DNA of 64,000 nucleotides from Pyrenula massariospora (GCA_021030905.1 JAGFMI010000005.1:930001-994000); one strand, 5' to 3'; shown: positions 41,898 to 53,385, counted from the first letter of the stretch. Translations and numbers: made by a program. The notes: generated by a model from the sequence alone, not told the origin.

Positions 41898-42662
41898 ATG
41901 TCCACGGGAAGCCCACCGTCAGGCGACCAAGAGGACTACCCTTTTCCCTTGACAACCATTGACCGCTGGGTCCTCTCTCAAACGGATGAGGAATTCCACT
42001 ACCACAGCTGGGATGAACTTAAGCAAATCATAGGTAGGCATCTCTTCAAGGCAGAATTGAGACAACGCTGACACTCATTCTCTCCAGCGGACAACAATCT
42101 CTCAATTCTCAAACGCCGCCCCTCCGACCTTCGTCGCTACCTCTCCTGGACAACCTCCACCAAAGCCAAATATGGCTCAATGTCAAACTTTATCTGCCAG
42201 GAGCGCCTGCACTGGTCTCCGCTCCCCATTTCAACCGCACAAACAGGGCCCCTCTTCGCTCACCGCAACCCAACTCCTTTCGCCGACCCCTCCGACTATA
42301 AGATTCTCCCTAACGACTGGCCGTACGGCCTCGCGCCGGGTATAGTGCACATAGTGGTGTGGCTGAAAACGCGGATCCCGACCGAGCCACCAGATGGGCA
42401 TTTGACGGCGGACGGGAGGGAGACGGTGGAGCGTTTTGTGAGAAAGGTGTTTGGGCAGCGTGTTGCACAAGAAAATGATGTGGCGGTGGAGGATGTGATG
42501 GGGCGGAAGGTGATGTGGTTCAAGAATTGGACGGCGCTGCAGAGTGTGCCCGGGCTGGAGCATGTACATGTCCTTGTGAGGGATGTGTCCGAAGGGATTA
42601 TCGAAGGTTGGACTGGTGGGGTCAGGCCGCTGCAGGATGAGGTTAAGCAGGCTGAGAAATGA
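41898..42662 (+). CDS. GIG1: N-acetylglucosamine-induced protein 1-like (DUF3605)
   Basis: Two exons, 41898-42033 and 42088-42662, with a 54-nt intron (GTAGGC donor, CTCCAG acceptor); 236 residues. DUF3605 proteins are named for GIG1 of Candida, induced by N-acetylglucosamine; the biochemical role is not established. Family blocks: YPFPLTTIDRWVLSQTDEEF, SWDELKQIIADNNL (joined over the intron), LKRRPSDLRRYL, KAKYGSMSNFICQERLHW, NDWPYGLAPGIVHIVVWLK and the final WFKNWTALQSVPGLEHVHVL. The start MSTGSPPSGDQ at 41898 gives the usual length. In-frame sequence also runs upstream to about 41868, so a longer N-terminus is possible. Confidence 0.88.
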
Positions 42663-43104
42663 GTTTTGAATAGATGGTAGAGCACTGGCAAACGTTCAGG
42701 CGCGGCATAGAAATATATGTAGATTCCGTATACTTTTAGAATGCGAGACTACTGTGAGTATTACTTGCTAATATGCAACATACCATTCTATATACACATT
42801 ATAATGCACCGCGTGCTTTCATCATGGAAAGAATTCAGACAGTGCTCCCCCAACGCCTAAGCTTTAGGATGGAGGTCACTAGGACGCTGAGAACAATTTC
42901 TCTAATGTGTGACAAGGTATTTATTAACGAAATTCATAAGTCAGTCGAGGCTATCATATAGGAGAGAAACAGGATCCTAGCCTTTCTTAAAATCTGTCTC
43001 GAATACCCTCTGCGCAAAGAATCTCAGGATGCCACCACATGTCTCTTCGCTTTACTACGTCAAACCCTGTGTCTAATTTACAATATTAGCTAATTGCAGC
43101 CTCG
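42663..43104. other. Intergenic, convergent 3' ends of GIG1 and ADE2
   Basis: 442 bp of AT-rich untranslated sequence. No gene was seen. Confidence 0.6.
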
Positions 43105-44934
43105 TCACTTCTTCATGCGCGCTGCGTATTCCTGCCATCCTAAGCTTTCGATTCTCTCCTTCTTGTCCAAAACAATCGTTTCCATCTCTGCCTTGTAAGC
43201 CTCAACTTTCATCCTAATCTCCCTATTATCGGCTCCAAGAATCCTGGCGGCTAAGAGAGCTGCATTAGTTGAATTGTTGATGGCAACCGCTGCCACTGGA
43301 ATGCCTCGCTACGACAAGTCAGCCTTGGTTCTCCTACGAGGTTAGCATCCGCGAGATCAAGAACGTACCGGCATCTGGACGATACTTAGTAAAGAGTCCA
43401 TGCCATCTAGTTTGCTCCCGCTGACGGGCACCCCAATGACGGGGAGAGGAGTTTCACTGGCAACCATTCCCGGAAGATGGGCAGCGCCACCGGCTGCGGC
43501 GATGATGACCTTGACATCCCTCGATGCCGCACCCTCTGCGAACTCAAGCATTTTCTTTGGCGTTCGATGTGCTGAGGTTATAGAAACTTCAAATTCAATG
43601 CCGAGCTGAGAAAGCAGCTTCAGGCCAGGCTCGAGAATTGGGAGGTCGGAGTCAGAGCCCATCGTCACCGCAATTGGTTTGCCAGGCTTCGGCGGTGGCA
43701 TTGTGGGTTTCTGCTGGCTTTTGATTAAATTGTCAGGAAGGCCAAGACGAAGGGCACGAATGGTGTCAACGCAGTCAACGACAGGTTGAATCTTCGCTTC
43801 CAATTCAGGGAATGAGGACCCGAGGATAGTGATGTGGCCCATTTTACGTCCTGGACGGGATTGATCTTTACCATAGAGGTGTAGAGACGCACCAGCCACC
43901 TTCAGCGCTTCATCACCCACGGTCAAATGAGACTCAGGTTCCTTTCCGCCAAGGATATTAAGCATTATGGAAACTGTACCAGGGATCTTAAAGTCCATAG
44001 CCCCTTTTGGGATAGGCTTGTCGAGGATGGCGTGGAGGTGAGCCTGGTACTGGGACATGTTGCAGGCCTCAATAGTATAATGGCCAGAGTTGTGTGGGCG
44101 CGGGGCGATCTCATTAACCAACAACGAGTTGTCTGGGAGTAAGAACATCTCAACCCCGAAGACGCCCTTCCCTTTGAAGCTAGCAACAGCTTTCCGAGCG
44201 AGTTGTTGCGCTCGTTTACGTATTTGGAGTGTTGTATTTCTTGCTGGAGCATAGACAAGTTTGCAAATGCTGTCTTCGTGAACAGTTTCTACAACTGGGA
44301 AGGCTAATGTTGACTCTTCCCAGTCGTCTTTATCGGCAGCTTCCTGAGTCTTGACGACCATGACAGCAAGCTCCATTGTAAATTTGGCCCACTTCTCGGC
44401 GTATAAGGGACGGCCTTTGAGAGCATTCAGCGCACTGGTCACGTCATCCTCCGATCTTACCGGATAATTGCCTCGTCCATCGTACGCTTCTGTACACGAC
44501 TTGAGCATAAATGGAAATCCAAGGCGTGTGCCAATTTGTTTGAGGAGAGGCTCAGATGAGGATTCCACCAGGATGGATTCAGCAGTCTCCACCTCATTTG
44601 TGTGTAGATGTTTCTTCTGCTCATACTTATCTTGTATTGTTCTAACAGTACTCCAGTCTGGGTGAATGGGAATCTGTGGACTGATGTCTTCCAGGATCTT
44701 TGTATCGACATGTTCAATCTCCATGGTCAGGATGTCGCTGACTTTCGACAACTTGGTGACATCTTCTGCGTTCTTGAAGGAGCCATTGACGTGACGATGT
44801 GAGCTTGATACCTGTTTCGCCGGGGCATCTGGAGCGTCCAGGACAGTGACCGCGATATTCAGGTTATTAGCAGCCTCTATGAGCATCCGGCCTAGTTGAC
44901 CGCCGCCGAGAAGACCGACCACTCGGCCGTCCAT
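43105..44934 (-). CDS. ADE2: Phosphoribosylaminoimidazole carboxylase
   Basis: Two exons, 43369-44934 and 43105-43308, with a 60-nt intron (43309-43368) that falls between QMP and [13 protein letters not shown]; 589 residues. It carries out the AIR carboxylation steps of purine synthesis; loss in yeast gives red colonies. The N-terminal ATP-grasp (PurK-like) domain starts [15 protein letters not shown] and contains [16 protein letters not shown]. The C-terminal PurE-like domain starts [10 protein letters not shown] and holds [10 protein letters not shown] and [12 protein letters not shown]. The start ATG directly precedes the family's first strand. Gcn4-like TGACTC sites lie upstream. Confidence 0.96.
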
Positions 44935-45120
44935 CCCGTTGAAGGCTCTCTTCGCGCTCTCACAAAGGGAAACCTAAAAACTTTCCGATAGGAAAAGAAA
45001 AAGCGCCCACAGAGGACGGAAAGAATTGGCTACCTATTTGGGACCACGAGCAGGTCAACCATTTCACAAAGGAGGATACCATAAGGTTAGCGTTCATGGC
45101 GTTCCTCAGCATCTATGCGA

Positions 45121-45126
45121 GAGTCA
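45121..45126 (-). promoter_or_regulatory. Possible Gcn4/CpcA or Bas1 site upstream of ADE2
   Basis: TGACTC on the ADE2 coding strand, 187 bp before its start codon. In yeast, Bas1 and Gcn4 bind TGACTC in purine genes; use of this copy is an inference, as a 6-mer is common by chance. Confidence 0.35.
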
Positions 45127-45532
45127 CTTCCGACCTGAGTCTTTGTGCTATTTCGACGGTCATTCTATCCATGATTTTATGCTGCTGATTGGCGGCTCAA
45201 AGCTTCTCACAGCGCGCACAGAAAATCTTGCCTCCAGAGTGGAGGCCGCCCGCTAAAGCTTGGCATGCAAGCGTCTCGGTGCCGATGCAAGCGTCCTTCC
45301 TGTTCTAGGCACCACGATCTGCATCATTCACTCTCAAACGGATCTGCTGCCTGCATATGTACAATTTGATTAATCACGAAGATCAATCCAACGTCGTCTC
45401 CCTCTCATCTCAACGACAGCTCAACTGTTCAGCTGGACCTCTCACGCCATGTTTGAAACAAATGCCGACATCTCACAGACGTCAGCCTCGGACGCTCCAA
45501 AGGGCGAAAATTCCAGTTTCCAACACAATACC

Positions 45533-45543
45533 TGACTCAGTCA
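45533..45543. promoter_or_regulatory. Palindromic TGACTCAGTCA, possible bZIP (CpcA/AP-1) site
   Basis: A near-perfect bZIP palindrome containing TGACTCA, about 600 bp upstream of ADE2. It is better than the nearer site but far from the gene; binding is not shown. Confidence 0.35.
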
Positions 45544-46982
45544 GGCGTGCAGGAACACGACCACTCCCAACTCTCCTCAGTGTTTCACAGAAGGAAGAAG
45601 ATCCACTTACGTATGATACCATGGTCGACCGAGGTATCCACGGGTGAGCATCATCGTATCGCACATCGTGAGTCACTTAATTGCTGGAAAAGACAAAGCT
45701 ACCTGCCCAATCTCCCTACCAAGTATGACACGTAAATCCACGACGGCGCAGATGAAGCTACCCGCCAACTCCGGCCTTCCACGCGGTATGGAAAATGTGG
45801 GCAACCCGACCGGGGAAAGATGCGATTGGGTGACTTTAGTAACCGTCTCACGGTCCGGACATCCAGTGGCCGTTTCCCCATCCTGTAACCTCCCATCACC
45901 ACTAGGCCGTGGGGGTACAAGATACGTATCTCATTATATTAATAACCCGGAGGTGTGCAGCGTCAGACTTGACGGCCCCTTTGGCTGTTGGCGTAGTACA
46001 AGAAATGTTCCTCCGTAGGAACACGATCCTACGCCTCGGTCCAAAGAGCGGCATACCTGTCTCTGGGGCCCCAGATGTTGCAAATGAGCAAAAAGAACGC
46101 GAGTTTGTGACACCCGACTGGGGAATAGGGGGCGGGGGAAGGAGGCTTTTTTCTGGGGAATTCTATGGGGTCAGATTTCAGCCCTTTCATCATGCCGGTG
46201 GAGCCTCCACAAAACCTGGAGTGCAGCCTGCAAGCCTGTACTCACTCCGGACATAGTAAAGTTGGTCTATTGGCAATACTTGTGTCTCGATTTGAATGAG
46301 GCACGCAAGGGAAGACGCAGGGTCTCAATGGTCATTGCACTCGTCTGTCAAGGTGCAGACAGATTACAATTATTTGGTCTCGACTTGCCCGAACAAGTTC
46401 CCCCAAGGATCTCGATTCCGTACCATACAGGTAAGCTCCCAATGATCGGGCCTCCAGAAGCGAACTAGAAGGATACGGGGAGCAGCATCCTTGCCAGCTC
46501 AGGCAGTCCCCACAGTCCCGCCCAAGCGGCGCATGGCAGCTCCCTGGAAGGCGATTGATTCACGCCGAAGCGAATTAGACACATCCCACGCAGGACGGGC
46601 AAGGAGGGACGGAGCATTTCTGACCGCCAGATTATTTTTTTGGGCTGGATAAAATATTTCTGGGGCCCCGGGCTTGAGCTGTCTTTTTCTTCCTTTCCAT
46701 CGTTCCCCACAAACGCTTCGTTTGAAACATTCCTGTAGAAGGCGTTCTTTGTTCACGACTGCTTCTACAGACCAAGGGTCAGAATCCACCCATCAGGGAC
46801 ATATTCTGCTTCTTCAGCTTACTGGACCTGTACGTAACATGGTTTTCACACCGGAAAGGCGAAGACGATGCTAACGATTGCACTCTTAAGTCATCAGGAA
46901 CATTCAGCTCATCCGCGGCTTTGATAGCCTCTCAATCACCATATCGTCCTCTACTCCCGTTTTCCGGACCACATCTTCCACC

Positions 46983-47213
46983 ATGCAGTCAACAAGACAA
47001 CGTCCCTCTATCCTCACCTCCTCCAGCTTCAGCGAGGACATGGCTCGTGCCATGGAAGCATCCACCAACAACACAAAGCCAAAATATAGCCACTATTTGG
47101 ATGACCATCGAGCCAAGTTCGAACTGCCTCCTCCGCCTCCACCGTCTCCCGTACACTTCCCTGCTTCATTATCGAAGTGGGAGCTCTCGCAAGGGAAACC
47201 AGCGTCAAATTGA
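46983..47213 (+). CDS. Possible small protein, doubtful
   Basis: A 76-residue frame starting MQSTRQRPSILTSSSFSEDM has a protein-like composition (KPKYSHYLDDHRAKFEL, then a proline run). Just after its end the +1 frame continues with RQIDEPEMTPFYLRRMSLYV, which also looks coding. A missed small intron or a decayed gene is possible, but no splice pair of normal size joins them. I do not recognise it. Confidence 0.25.
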   Translation: MQSTRQRPSILTSSSFSEDMARAMEASTNNTKPKYSHYLDDHRAKFELPPPPPPSPVHFPASLSKWELSQGKPASN

Positions 47214-47325
47214 TGAGCCAGAGATGACACCGTTCTATCTTCGGCGAATGTCTCTCTACGTCGTCTTGTTCTGTATGTCTAGAATCATAAAAGCGGCCAC
47301 GGCACGGGTGGCATATCTCGGCGTC

Positions 47326-48362
47326 TCAGGTCTCGGGTTGCAAATAAAGAGCTGTCTGCGAAGAACTATCTGGTTGTGAAGTATTGGGAATAGGATGAGT
47401 GTTTGTTGCGCTGTCATTGTTCGTTTCTCCGTCATTGAGCAGCTCGTAGATCTCTTCTAGGCGGAGTAAGGCATTCGGATCGCCTTGAAGCACCGATTTG
47501 TTCAATTTTGATATCTCTGCCTTGAGCTCCTCCTGACTCTTCTTCTCCTGGGTGCGGCTCTTTCGTGAACCTCGCCTCCTGGGCTCGTAGATGGTTCTGA
47601 CAGTATCTGTCTCCCCTTTGGCGCGTTTGACATCAATAAGCCTTTCGAGAAAGTGTGCTTGTTTTTTCAACTCCATATTGATCTTCGGATTTGTCGACCT
47701 CAGCGCACCTAAGCCAGAGCCAGCTCGTGGTTGGATAGTTTGCTCTTCTTCCTCAGATCCATCGGCTGCTGAATCAGCATCATCTCTTGGGCGTTTTTTG
47801 GGGTTCTCCTTTGGCACGAGACGCGCCCTGTTGGCCAGCAATTTAATTCGTGACATGCCCACTAGATCTATATCCCCGTCGCTACAGAGAGGTTCCTGCT
47901 CAGCATCCTCTGCGTGATTGGAGAAGAACATGTTTGTTCCGATAAGGTCGGTCCATCTACAGCTATATAGCTGGTTGTCGTACAAAGCAATCGGGTTGTC
48001 GCTGTCTAGTCCTAGGATTTGTATCTCGGTTGCCGATTCCTGGTTTTTCTGCGACTTCTCCTTGGTCGAGGCTGGATCCGTCGAGTTCTGTGGAGCTTCG
48101 TCGGCTCCGCCGTCAACTTCATTTGGACCTTGCTCTTCTAATATCTCGAATGGATTTTGTTTCTTTCGAGCTTGCGAGTTGACGACTTGCTGATGAAGAT
48201 CCTTGGCCTCTTTGTTAACCGTAGACACGTCGAGATCCACCAGGAATGTCTACGAGGCAACTCTGTTAGCAAGTATTCGACATTTTGCGCCGCGGAACGA
48301 GGCAGGCTAACCTCTGTCGCGTCTCCTTCATATTCATATTCGTATTCAGAGTCAGATGCCAT
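47326..48362 (-). CDS. TFIIIC triple-barrel-domain subunit (GTF3C6/Tfc7-like)
   Basis: Two exons, 48312-48362 and 47326-48249, with a 62-nt intron (branch GCTAAC, acceptor CGTAG); 324 residues. The N-terminus MASDSEYEYEYEGDATE is joined to TFLVDLDVSTV. After an acidic loop comes EIQILGLDSDNPIALYDNQLY then SCRWTDLIGTNMFF. This is the triple-barrel fold that pairs tau55 with tau95 in TFIIIC, the RNA polymerase III factor that binds A and B boxes. A basic KKRPRDD patch and a C-terminal helix (KKQAHFLERLIDVKRA) follow. The Gln/Ser/Thr-rich end is disordered. Yeast Tfc7 carries an extra phosphatase domain, which is absent here. Confidence 0.85.
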
Positions 48363-49220
48363 TGCTTACCAGTTTCGGATCACGAGCCTGACAGTGTTGC
48401 TAAGAATTCGAGGGTGTGCTATAGCAAGAACGACGAGCCACCCATTTACACGTCTTAGCGACATGCGCTTTTGGAAGATTCGCCTAAAAGCAACATACAC
48501 CTATCTAGTCATCAACCAGCCACGGTCTAGGTTCTACCTTGAACGATACGATATTTCACTTGTAGATACTATCACTCCTTTCATAGTTTACCACAGTGTT
48601 GCCCTTTATTCAAGCATAATTTTTAGAAGCGCCGTTAGAGAGAGAAAGACCAGTCGTGGCTTATGAGGTCCGGTAATAAGTATTCGAAACTATGCTGCAT
48701 ATCTTCACGTGGAATGGTGGACAAAATTCTGGACCGACTTCCTCACCAATAGGGTAAGTGCGCGGCGCTCGGACTTTTAGTGGCAGCGCGTCCGGGTCTG
48801 ATGACGCAGAACGTGTCAGAACTTCTCGACACCAGGCACATCAACAGCACGCCCTGGAGGAATGATGGCACGATTCCAGACAATTGACTGTCTTTAGACA
48901 CTGACACCAGAGTGGGAAGTAAGCTGCCGCGGATTTTTGAGAGTTTTTGGATTACATCTCACCCTTTCACCATATTGTTAGTTTGTGGCCACAGGACATC
49001 AGCGGTGAATCGCCAATGCCGGATTTTGAATAAGCAACTCCTTGTGCTTCCCACTCATCCCTCTTGCGCCTTATCTCCATGGGGAATGGCAAATAGCGGT
49101 GGAGGCTCGATTAAACTCGTGCAGTCTGCATTTCTAAGCTTTTGCATTCTGCTAATCCCCTCCCCACGAGGCTACTCGGCCATCTAAGGCTTCCGCTGGG
49201 GTCCGAAAAGACCGCATATC
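48363..49220. other. Divergent promoter region, TFIIIC gene / VPS62
   Basis: 858 bp between start codons. Short open frames without motifs; nothing further was supported. Confidence 0.5.
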
Positions 49221-51296
49221 ATGTGTATGTCTCTTCGCCGAGTTTCCCGAGCGGAAATTCCTCCACATCTGACGTGACGATTTGTTGATTGCTAACATCC
49301 GATTCAAATATCTCTAGTAGCTTTGCAATCCCACCATGGCCTCCAAGCGCCATTGGTGTCTTTCCCGGGTCTCCCTCTTCTCGCCTCGACCACCGGCTCC
49401 CTCTCTTCTTACACTACATCGTCCGCCAGCGTTCACTCAACTCAAGCTCTTGAAGGGCTTCAAGTCACGGTCCAGGTTGACCACGCACCTGCTTGCCCCA
49501 CTGTCTCAAAGGATCAAAGAAATTTTGAAGAGGTGTCAGGAACCGCACAAAGCTCTCCTTGCAGCTTGACCGCCACCTCTGGAGACGCCTACACAAATGA
49601 GCTTTCAAAAAAAGAAACTTCGATGAGGGCGGCGAAGTCAAAAGCTACTATCGGCATACTGTCGACCCTTATCGGGTACGTGTCTCTGAACAGCTTGTAT
49701 AGATCTTGGAACCCGGACGCCTTCATTTGGCAGGACGAAGACCGCGAGGAAGCTCGCTGGCTTGCAACATCTCGTTCTTGGTTTGACAGAAAAGCGTGTA
49801 GATGGCTTGGACTCTGCGGTATCGCACACTTTCAGACTATTGGGCGGCGTTATGGGAGGCATGACGATAATAGCGCACAGACTACTCTTGAGCCTGATCA
49901 GGACGCTCAAATCTGGCAGAATGCATGGACCGAAGGCAAGGATCGCCCAGAAGATTGGTCAGAAGACGAGCGGAGGCTTCGAGAGATCCCTCAATACGTT
50001 ATCGATTATGCTCCTCTAGTATACCTGTATTCGGGGGAGCAATTCTGGCCTTGCGATATTGCCGAACATCTTTACCACATTACGCCAAAGTTAAATTACA
50101 CGCCGATACAACCGCAATGGGATCACCCTAGCCTCAAAGATCTTGATGACCTGAACCAGTGGGAACGAGGGCGTAATGTGTTTTTGACGAGCGATGACAA
50201 TCCAGAAGAACGCCCGGACTGGCTTGAAGGCCAGAAAAACATACCAGAGATTCCTCCATCTGACGATCCGGACGATGACGAGGAACCCTGGGCCGAGTGG
50301 GACGGTAGAGTTGATGGAAATCTCGCTAATGATTGGGAGTCTTGGCAAGACGTTGGAGAAGATAGCACGCGTGGCCAAGGCGGAAACCGTGAGCTCCCAA
50401 ACGACCGCTACGCGCAAATTCCGGCAGACACTCCCGAAGGTGAAGATTTCATTCCGGATGATGACATTGAGAGTTCCATCCGTGGAGATGAATTGAGGCA
50501 TAGGTCACCTAAGTCCAAAATTTCAAAACGTCTCGTCGGTGGGCGGAGTGGAGCTCCTGCGGTGCTCATTGCTGTCGACAAAGGGCATGGTGTCGTGGAT
50601 GCTTTCTGGTTCTTTTTCTACAGCTTCAACCTGGGCAACGTCGTTTTCAACATTCGCTTTGGGAATCATGTCGGTGATTGGGAGCATTGTATGATACGCT
50701 TCCATCACGGCGTGCCAAAAGCAATTTTCTTCAGCGAGCACTCCTTCGGTGATGCCTACAGCTTCGAAGCGGTGGAAAAGTTGGGAAAGCGACCTGTCAT
50801 TTACTCTGCTGAAGGCAGCCATGCTATGTATGCAACGCCGGGAACGCATTCATACATATTACCATGGGGCCTCTTACACGACATGACAGATCGAGGACCC
50901 CTCTGGGACCCGTCTCTCAATGCTCACTCATATACATATGACTACCTGCGAGATGACCTTCGCTCGTCAAACATGACACCAGATGCGCCCACAGAATGGT
51001 TCTATTTCAACGGTCACTGGGGTGATAAGTTTTACCCTCTGAGTGACGAACGTCAGTACCGCCTTGCGGGACAGTATCACTATGTGAATGGACCTTTGGG
51101 ACCTCGCTTCAAAAATCTTGGCCGCCGGAAGGTTTGCGGTGGACCCGCAACGGAGCGTTGCACTATCAGGAATTGGATTTATGAGTCTCGCCGGCCGAGG
51201 AGATGGCAAGGTAGTGGCGAAGGGGAGGAATTGTCGGAAGAGGACCTTGAAAGATTTCTCACGAACAGGACATTTACGGAAAAGGAATTGGTTTAG
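49221..51296 (+). CDS. VPS62: Vacuolar protein sorting-associated protein 62 (DUF946)
   Basis: Proposed exons 49221-49224 (ATGT only) and 49318-51296, across a 93-nt intron (GTATGT donor, TTGCTAAC branch-like, CTCTAG acceptor); 660 residues. The splice is proposed because the long frame has no ATG near its start. The N-terminus has a weak hydrophobic segment (VSFPGLPLLASTTG), and a second one, TIGILSTLIGYVSL, follows. The VPS62 core is clear: IPQYVIDYAPLVYLYSGEQFWP, HVGDWEHCMIRF, GTHSYILPWG and EWFYFNGHWGDKFYP. Yeast VPS62 affects delivery to the vacuole; its biochemistry is unknown. A long acidic insert (DDPDDDEEPWAEWDG) splits the core. An overlapping ATG at 49336 opens a different, short frame. 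Confidence 0.85.
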
Positions 51297-51867
51297 ATTG
51301 TTTGGACAGCGGCATCAGACTGGGCGCTTATTGGTTGGCAATATTGCACAGCTAAGTGATACCCCTTGTAGAAGTGGCCGAGAATCGGCGCACATTCCAT
51401 GAGTTTTTCATGAGCATATCGGAAAGTTCATCTTCGTAAGGATTCGAAGCGCTTAGAAAGAAATTGCAGATACAAATGTTTTGTCGCATGGCAGACCTAA
51501 GATGTATTTCCAGTCTCAATCTAATGTGACATACTCTACATAAACCATTAGACATGTTGCAAATGTCAAGCAAGCTCAATATTAGCTTTCGAATGACTCG
51601 AGAGATACTACCAAGGCCTCTAAATGATATTCTGAGAATTGGTTGGTAGGATCCCAGTCAGAACTTTCGCCCCGCACCATCACATCACGATCTAAGGCAT
51701 GCAAAGCGTATCGGGTAGCCTTGCAGGGTCCAAGCCCCGTTAGAACAAAGCAGACCAACTGCTCCAACAACGCGTCCAAGAACTATTCCCTTCACCAACT
51801 TACTGTGACTCTTTATCATTTCCGCCATGATCTCATGACTCTCTGATCTGTCCAACCTACCTATTCA
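51297..51867. other. Intergenic, VPS62 3' end and STIMATE-like promoter
   Basis: 571 bp with no supported gene. Confidence 0.55.
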
Positions 51868-53004
51868 TTGATGTATCCCCCCGGCTGGCGAGAACTGACC
51901 CCAGCCGCTGCGAATAATGAAGATCTCTCCTCGACGGTTGCCTCCCTTCTCACCACCATGGCGACAAGTTCTTCTATCCCCGCCAGTCTCTTACAGATAG
52001 CAACAATACCCACAATGTCTGTCGATCCCACCTCACACCCATCAACAATTCCCTGGCTCACCGTCACCGCCACCCCTGTCCCCACAACCACCACCTCCCC
52101 CGACCCCCCCGACTCCGAAAACACAGGAAAATGCGAACTCCTCGGCCCCTTCGCGATCCTCATCCAAGCCGCCCTCGGCGCCCTCGCCCTCCTCTCCCTC
52201 GTCTACAAGCGCTGGCGCGAGCGCCCGCAACGCCCCCTCAAGATCTGGGCCTTTGACGCCTCCAAGCAGGTCTTTGGCTCCGTGCTGCTCCACCTCCTCA
52301 ACCTGATCATGAGCATGTTCTCCGCGGGGCAGGTGCCCATGGGTGCTAGCGACGCCGTCCAGGGTGAAGAGTGGCAGCCGAACCCGTGCTCGTTCTACCT
52401 GCTGAATTTGGCGATTGATACCACGATCGGTATCCCCATTTTGATCGTGCTGCTGCGGCTGATCCACGTCGGGGTGTCGTATACGCCGCTGGCGCGGCCG
52501 CCGGAGAGCATCCAGAGCGGGTACTATGGGGAGCCGCCGCGGGCGACGTGGTGGCTGAAGCAGTCGCTCATGTATTTTGTGGGGCTGTTGGGGATGAAGT
52601 TTTGCGTGTTTCTGGTCTTTGAGCTGTTGCCGTGGATCATCCGGGTCGGGGATTGGGCGTTGCGGTGGACGGAGGGGAATGAGGCGATCCAGATTGCGTT
52701 TGTGATGTTGATCTTTCCGACGATTATGAATGCGGTTCAGTACTATATTATCGATACGTTTATCAAGAAGAGGGAGGGGCAGGGGATTGGAGCGGACAAG
52801 GGGGAGGAAGGGGAGGGGGAAGATGGCAGGAATGGGGAAGAGGAGGGTCGTTTGTTGGAAGATGAGGATGGGCTTGGTGAGGCGGAGGAACACCGTGATG
52901 GAGTTGAAGATGACAAGAGCAGCAGGGATAAATCGGGAGCATCTACACAGACAAGTGAGGAGTACGATCCGGATAAGGACGGCGAGAGGGCGAGACCTCC
53001 ATAG
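51868..53004 (+). CDS. Vacuolar/ER membrane protein of the STIMATE (TMEM110, YPL162C) family
   Basis: Single exon, 378 residues. A Ser/Thr-rich N-terminus of about 90 residues leads to five or so helices, for example FAILIQAALGALALLSLVY, FLLNLAIDTTIGIPILIVLL-like and FVMLIFPTIMNAVQYYIID. The STIMATE-family core is seen in LKIWAFDASKQVFGSVLLHL and in LNLIMSMF, NPCSFYLLN and ARPPESIQSGYYG. Animal STIMATE promotes STIM-dependent calcium entry at ER-plasma membrane contacts; the yeast relative is a vacuolar membrane protein of unknown role. The Asp/Glu/Gly-rich C-terminus is disordered. The first ATG could be at 51868 or the one before it in MMYPPGW. The coding strand shows the C-rich to G-rich change. 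Confidence 0.82.
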   Translation: MMYPPGWRELTPAAANNEDLSSTVASLLTTMATSSSIPASLLQIATIPTMSVDPTSHPSTIPWLTVTATPVPTTTTSPDPPDSENTGKCELLGPFAILIQAALGALALLSLVYKRWRERPQRPLKIWAFDASKQVFGSVLLHLLNLIMSMFSAGQVPMGASDAVQGEEWQPNPCSFYLLNLAIDTTIGIPILIVLLRLIHVGVSYTPLARPPESIQSGYYGEPPRATWWLKQSLMYFVGLLGMKFCVFLVFELLPWIIRVGDWALRWTEGNEAIQIAFVMLIFPTIMNAVQYYIIDTFIKKREGQGIGADKGEEGEGEDGRNGEEEGRLLEDEDGLGEAEEHRDGVEDDKSSRDKSGASTQTSEEYDPDKDGERARPP

Positions 53005-53385
53005 TCGACCGTACCGCTGCTAGATTTCTCGGGAAGCGTTGGTTTTCAAATCTTTATAAGACGATATCTACAGCTTGGGTTGGCTGCGTATTCGCAAGGC
53101 GTTCCTGGGTCCGCATTTTGGAAAGATTGAAGGGGCATGGACCTATGCATTTGGTAGGGTCAAATGCGAGGTAATGGGGCTACGAGCCGTCGGACTGTCT
53201 GTATATCTGTCTACTGAAGATAGAGAAAGATCAGCGATCAATCGCCATTTCCATTTTCTAAACAATATGTGAAGCTTCGATAACTCCAGGCGTCCAAGCC
53301 GAGCATGGGTATATTCAATTCTTCCAATCGCCAACGTGCGCCAAACATAATGTAATATCCAAATGGCATTGCTTAATTTTGGTGT
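53005..53385. other. Intergenic, convergent 3' ends
   Basis: 381 bp of 3' untranslated sequence between the STIMATE-like gene and SF3B6. No gene was seen. Confidence 0.6.

Larger units (their letters stand above)
44935..47325. other. Gene-poor 2.4-kb stretch between ADE2 and the TFIIIC gene
   Basis: Many short open frames, none longer than about 150 codons and none with a domain. It includes the ADE2 upstream region, an unusually G-rich run near 46120-46150 (GGGGGCGGGGG type) and one possible small gene at 46983-47213. No terminal repeats, transposase or reverse-transcriptase motif were seen. Confidence 0.45.

Noticed and set aside
44935-46980. Possible transposon remnant in the gene-poor gap
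   Set aside because: No terminal repeats, target-site duplication or transposase or reverse-transcriptase motif could be seen.
49336-49569. ATG frame MASKRHWCLSRVS at the VPS62 start
   Set aside because: It ends after 77 codons and overlaps the VPS62 frame, which carries the recognised family sequence; at most it is an overlapping upstream frame.
52042-52893. Minus-strand open frame of 283 codons
   Set aside because: Antisense to the STIMATE-like gene, with Arg/Pro/His/Gln-rich chance sequence.
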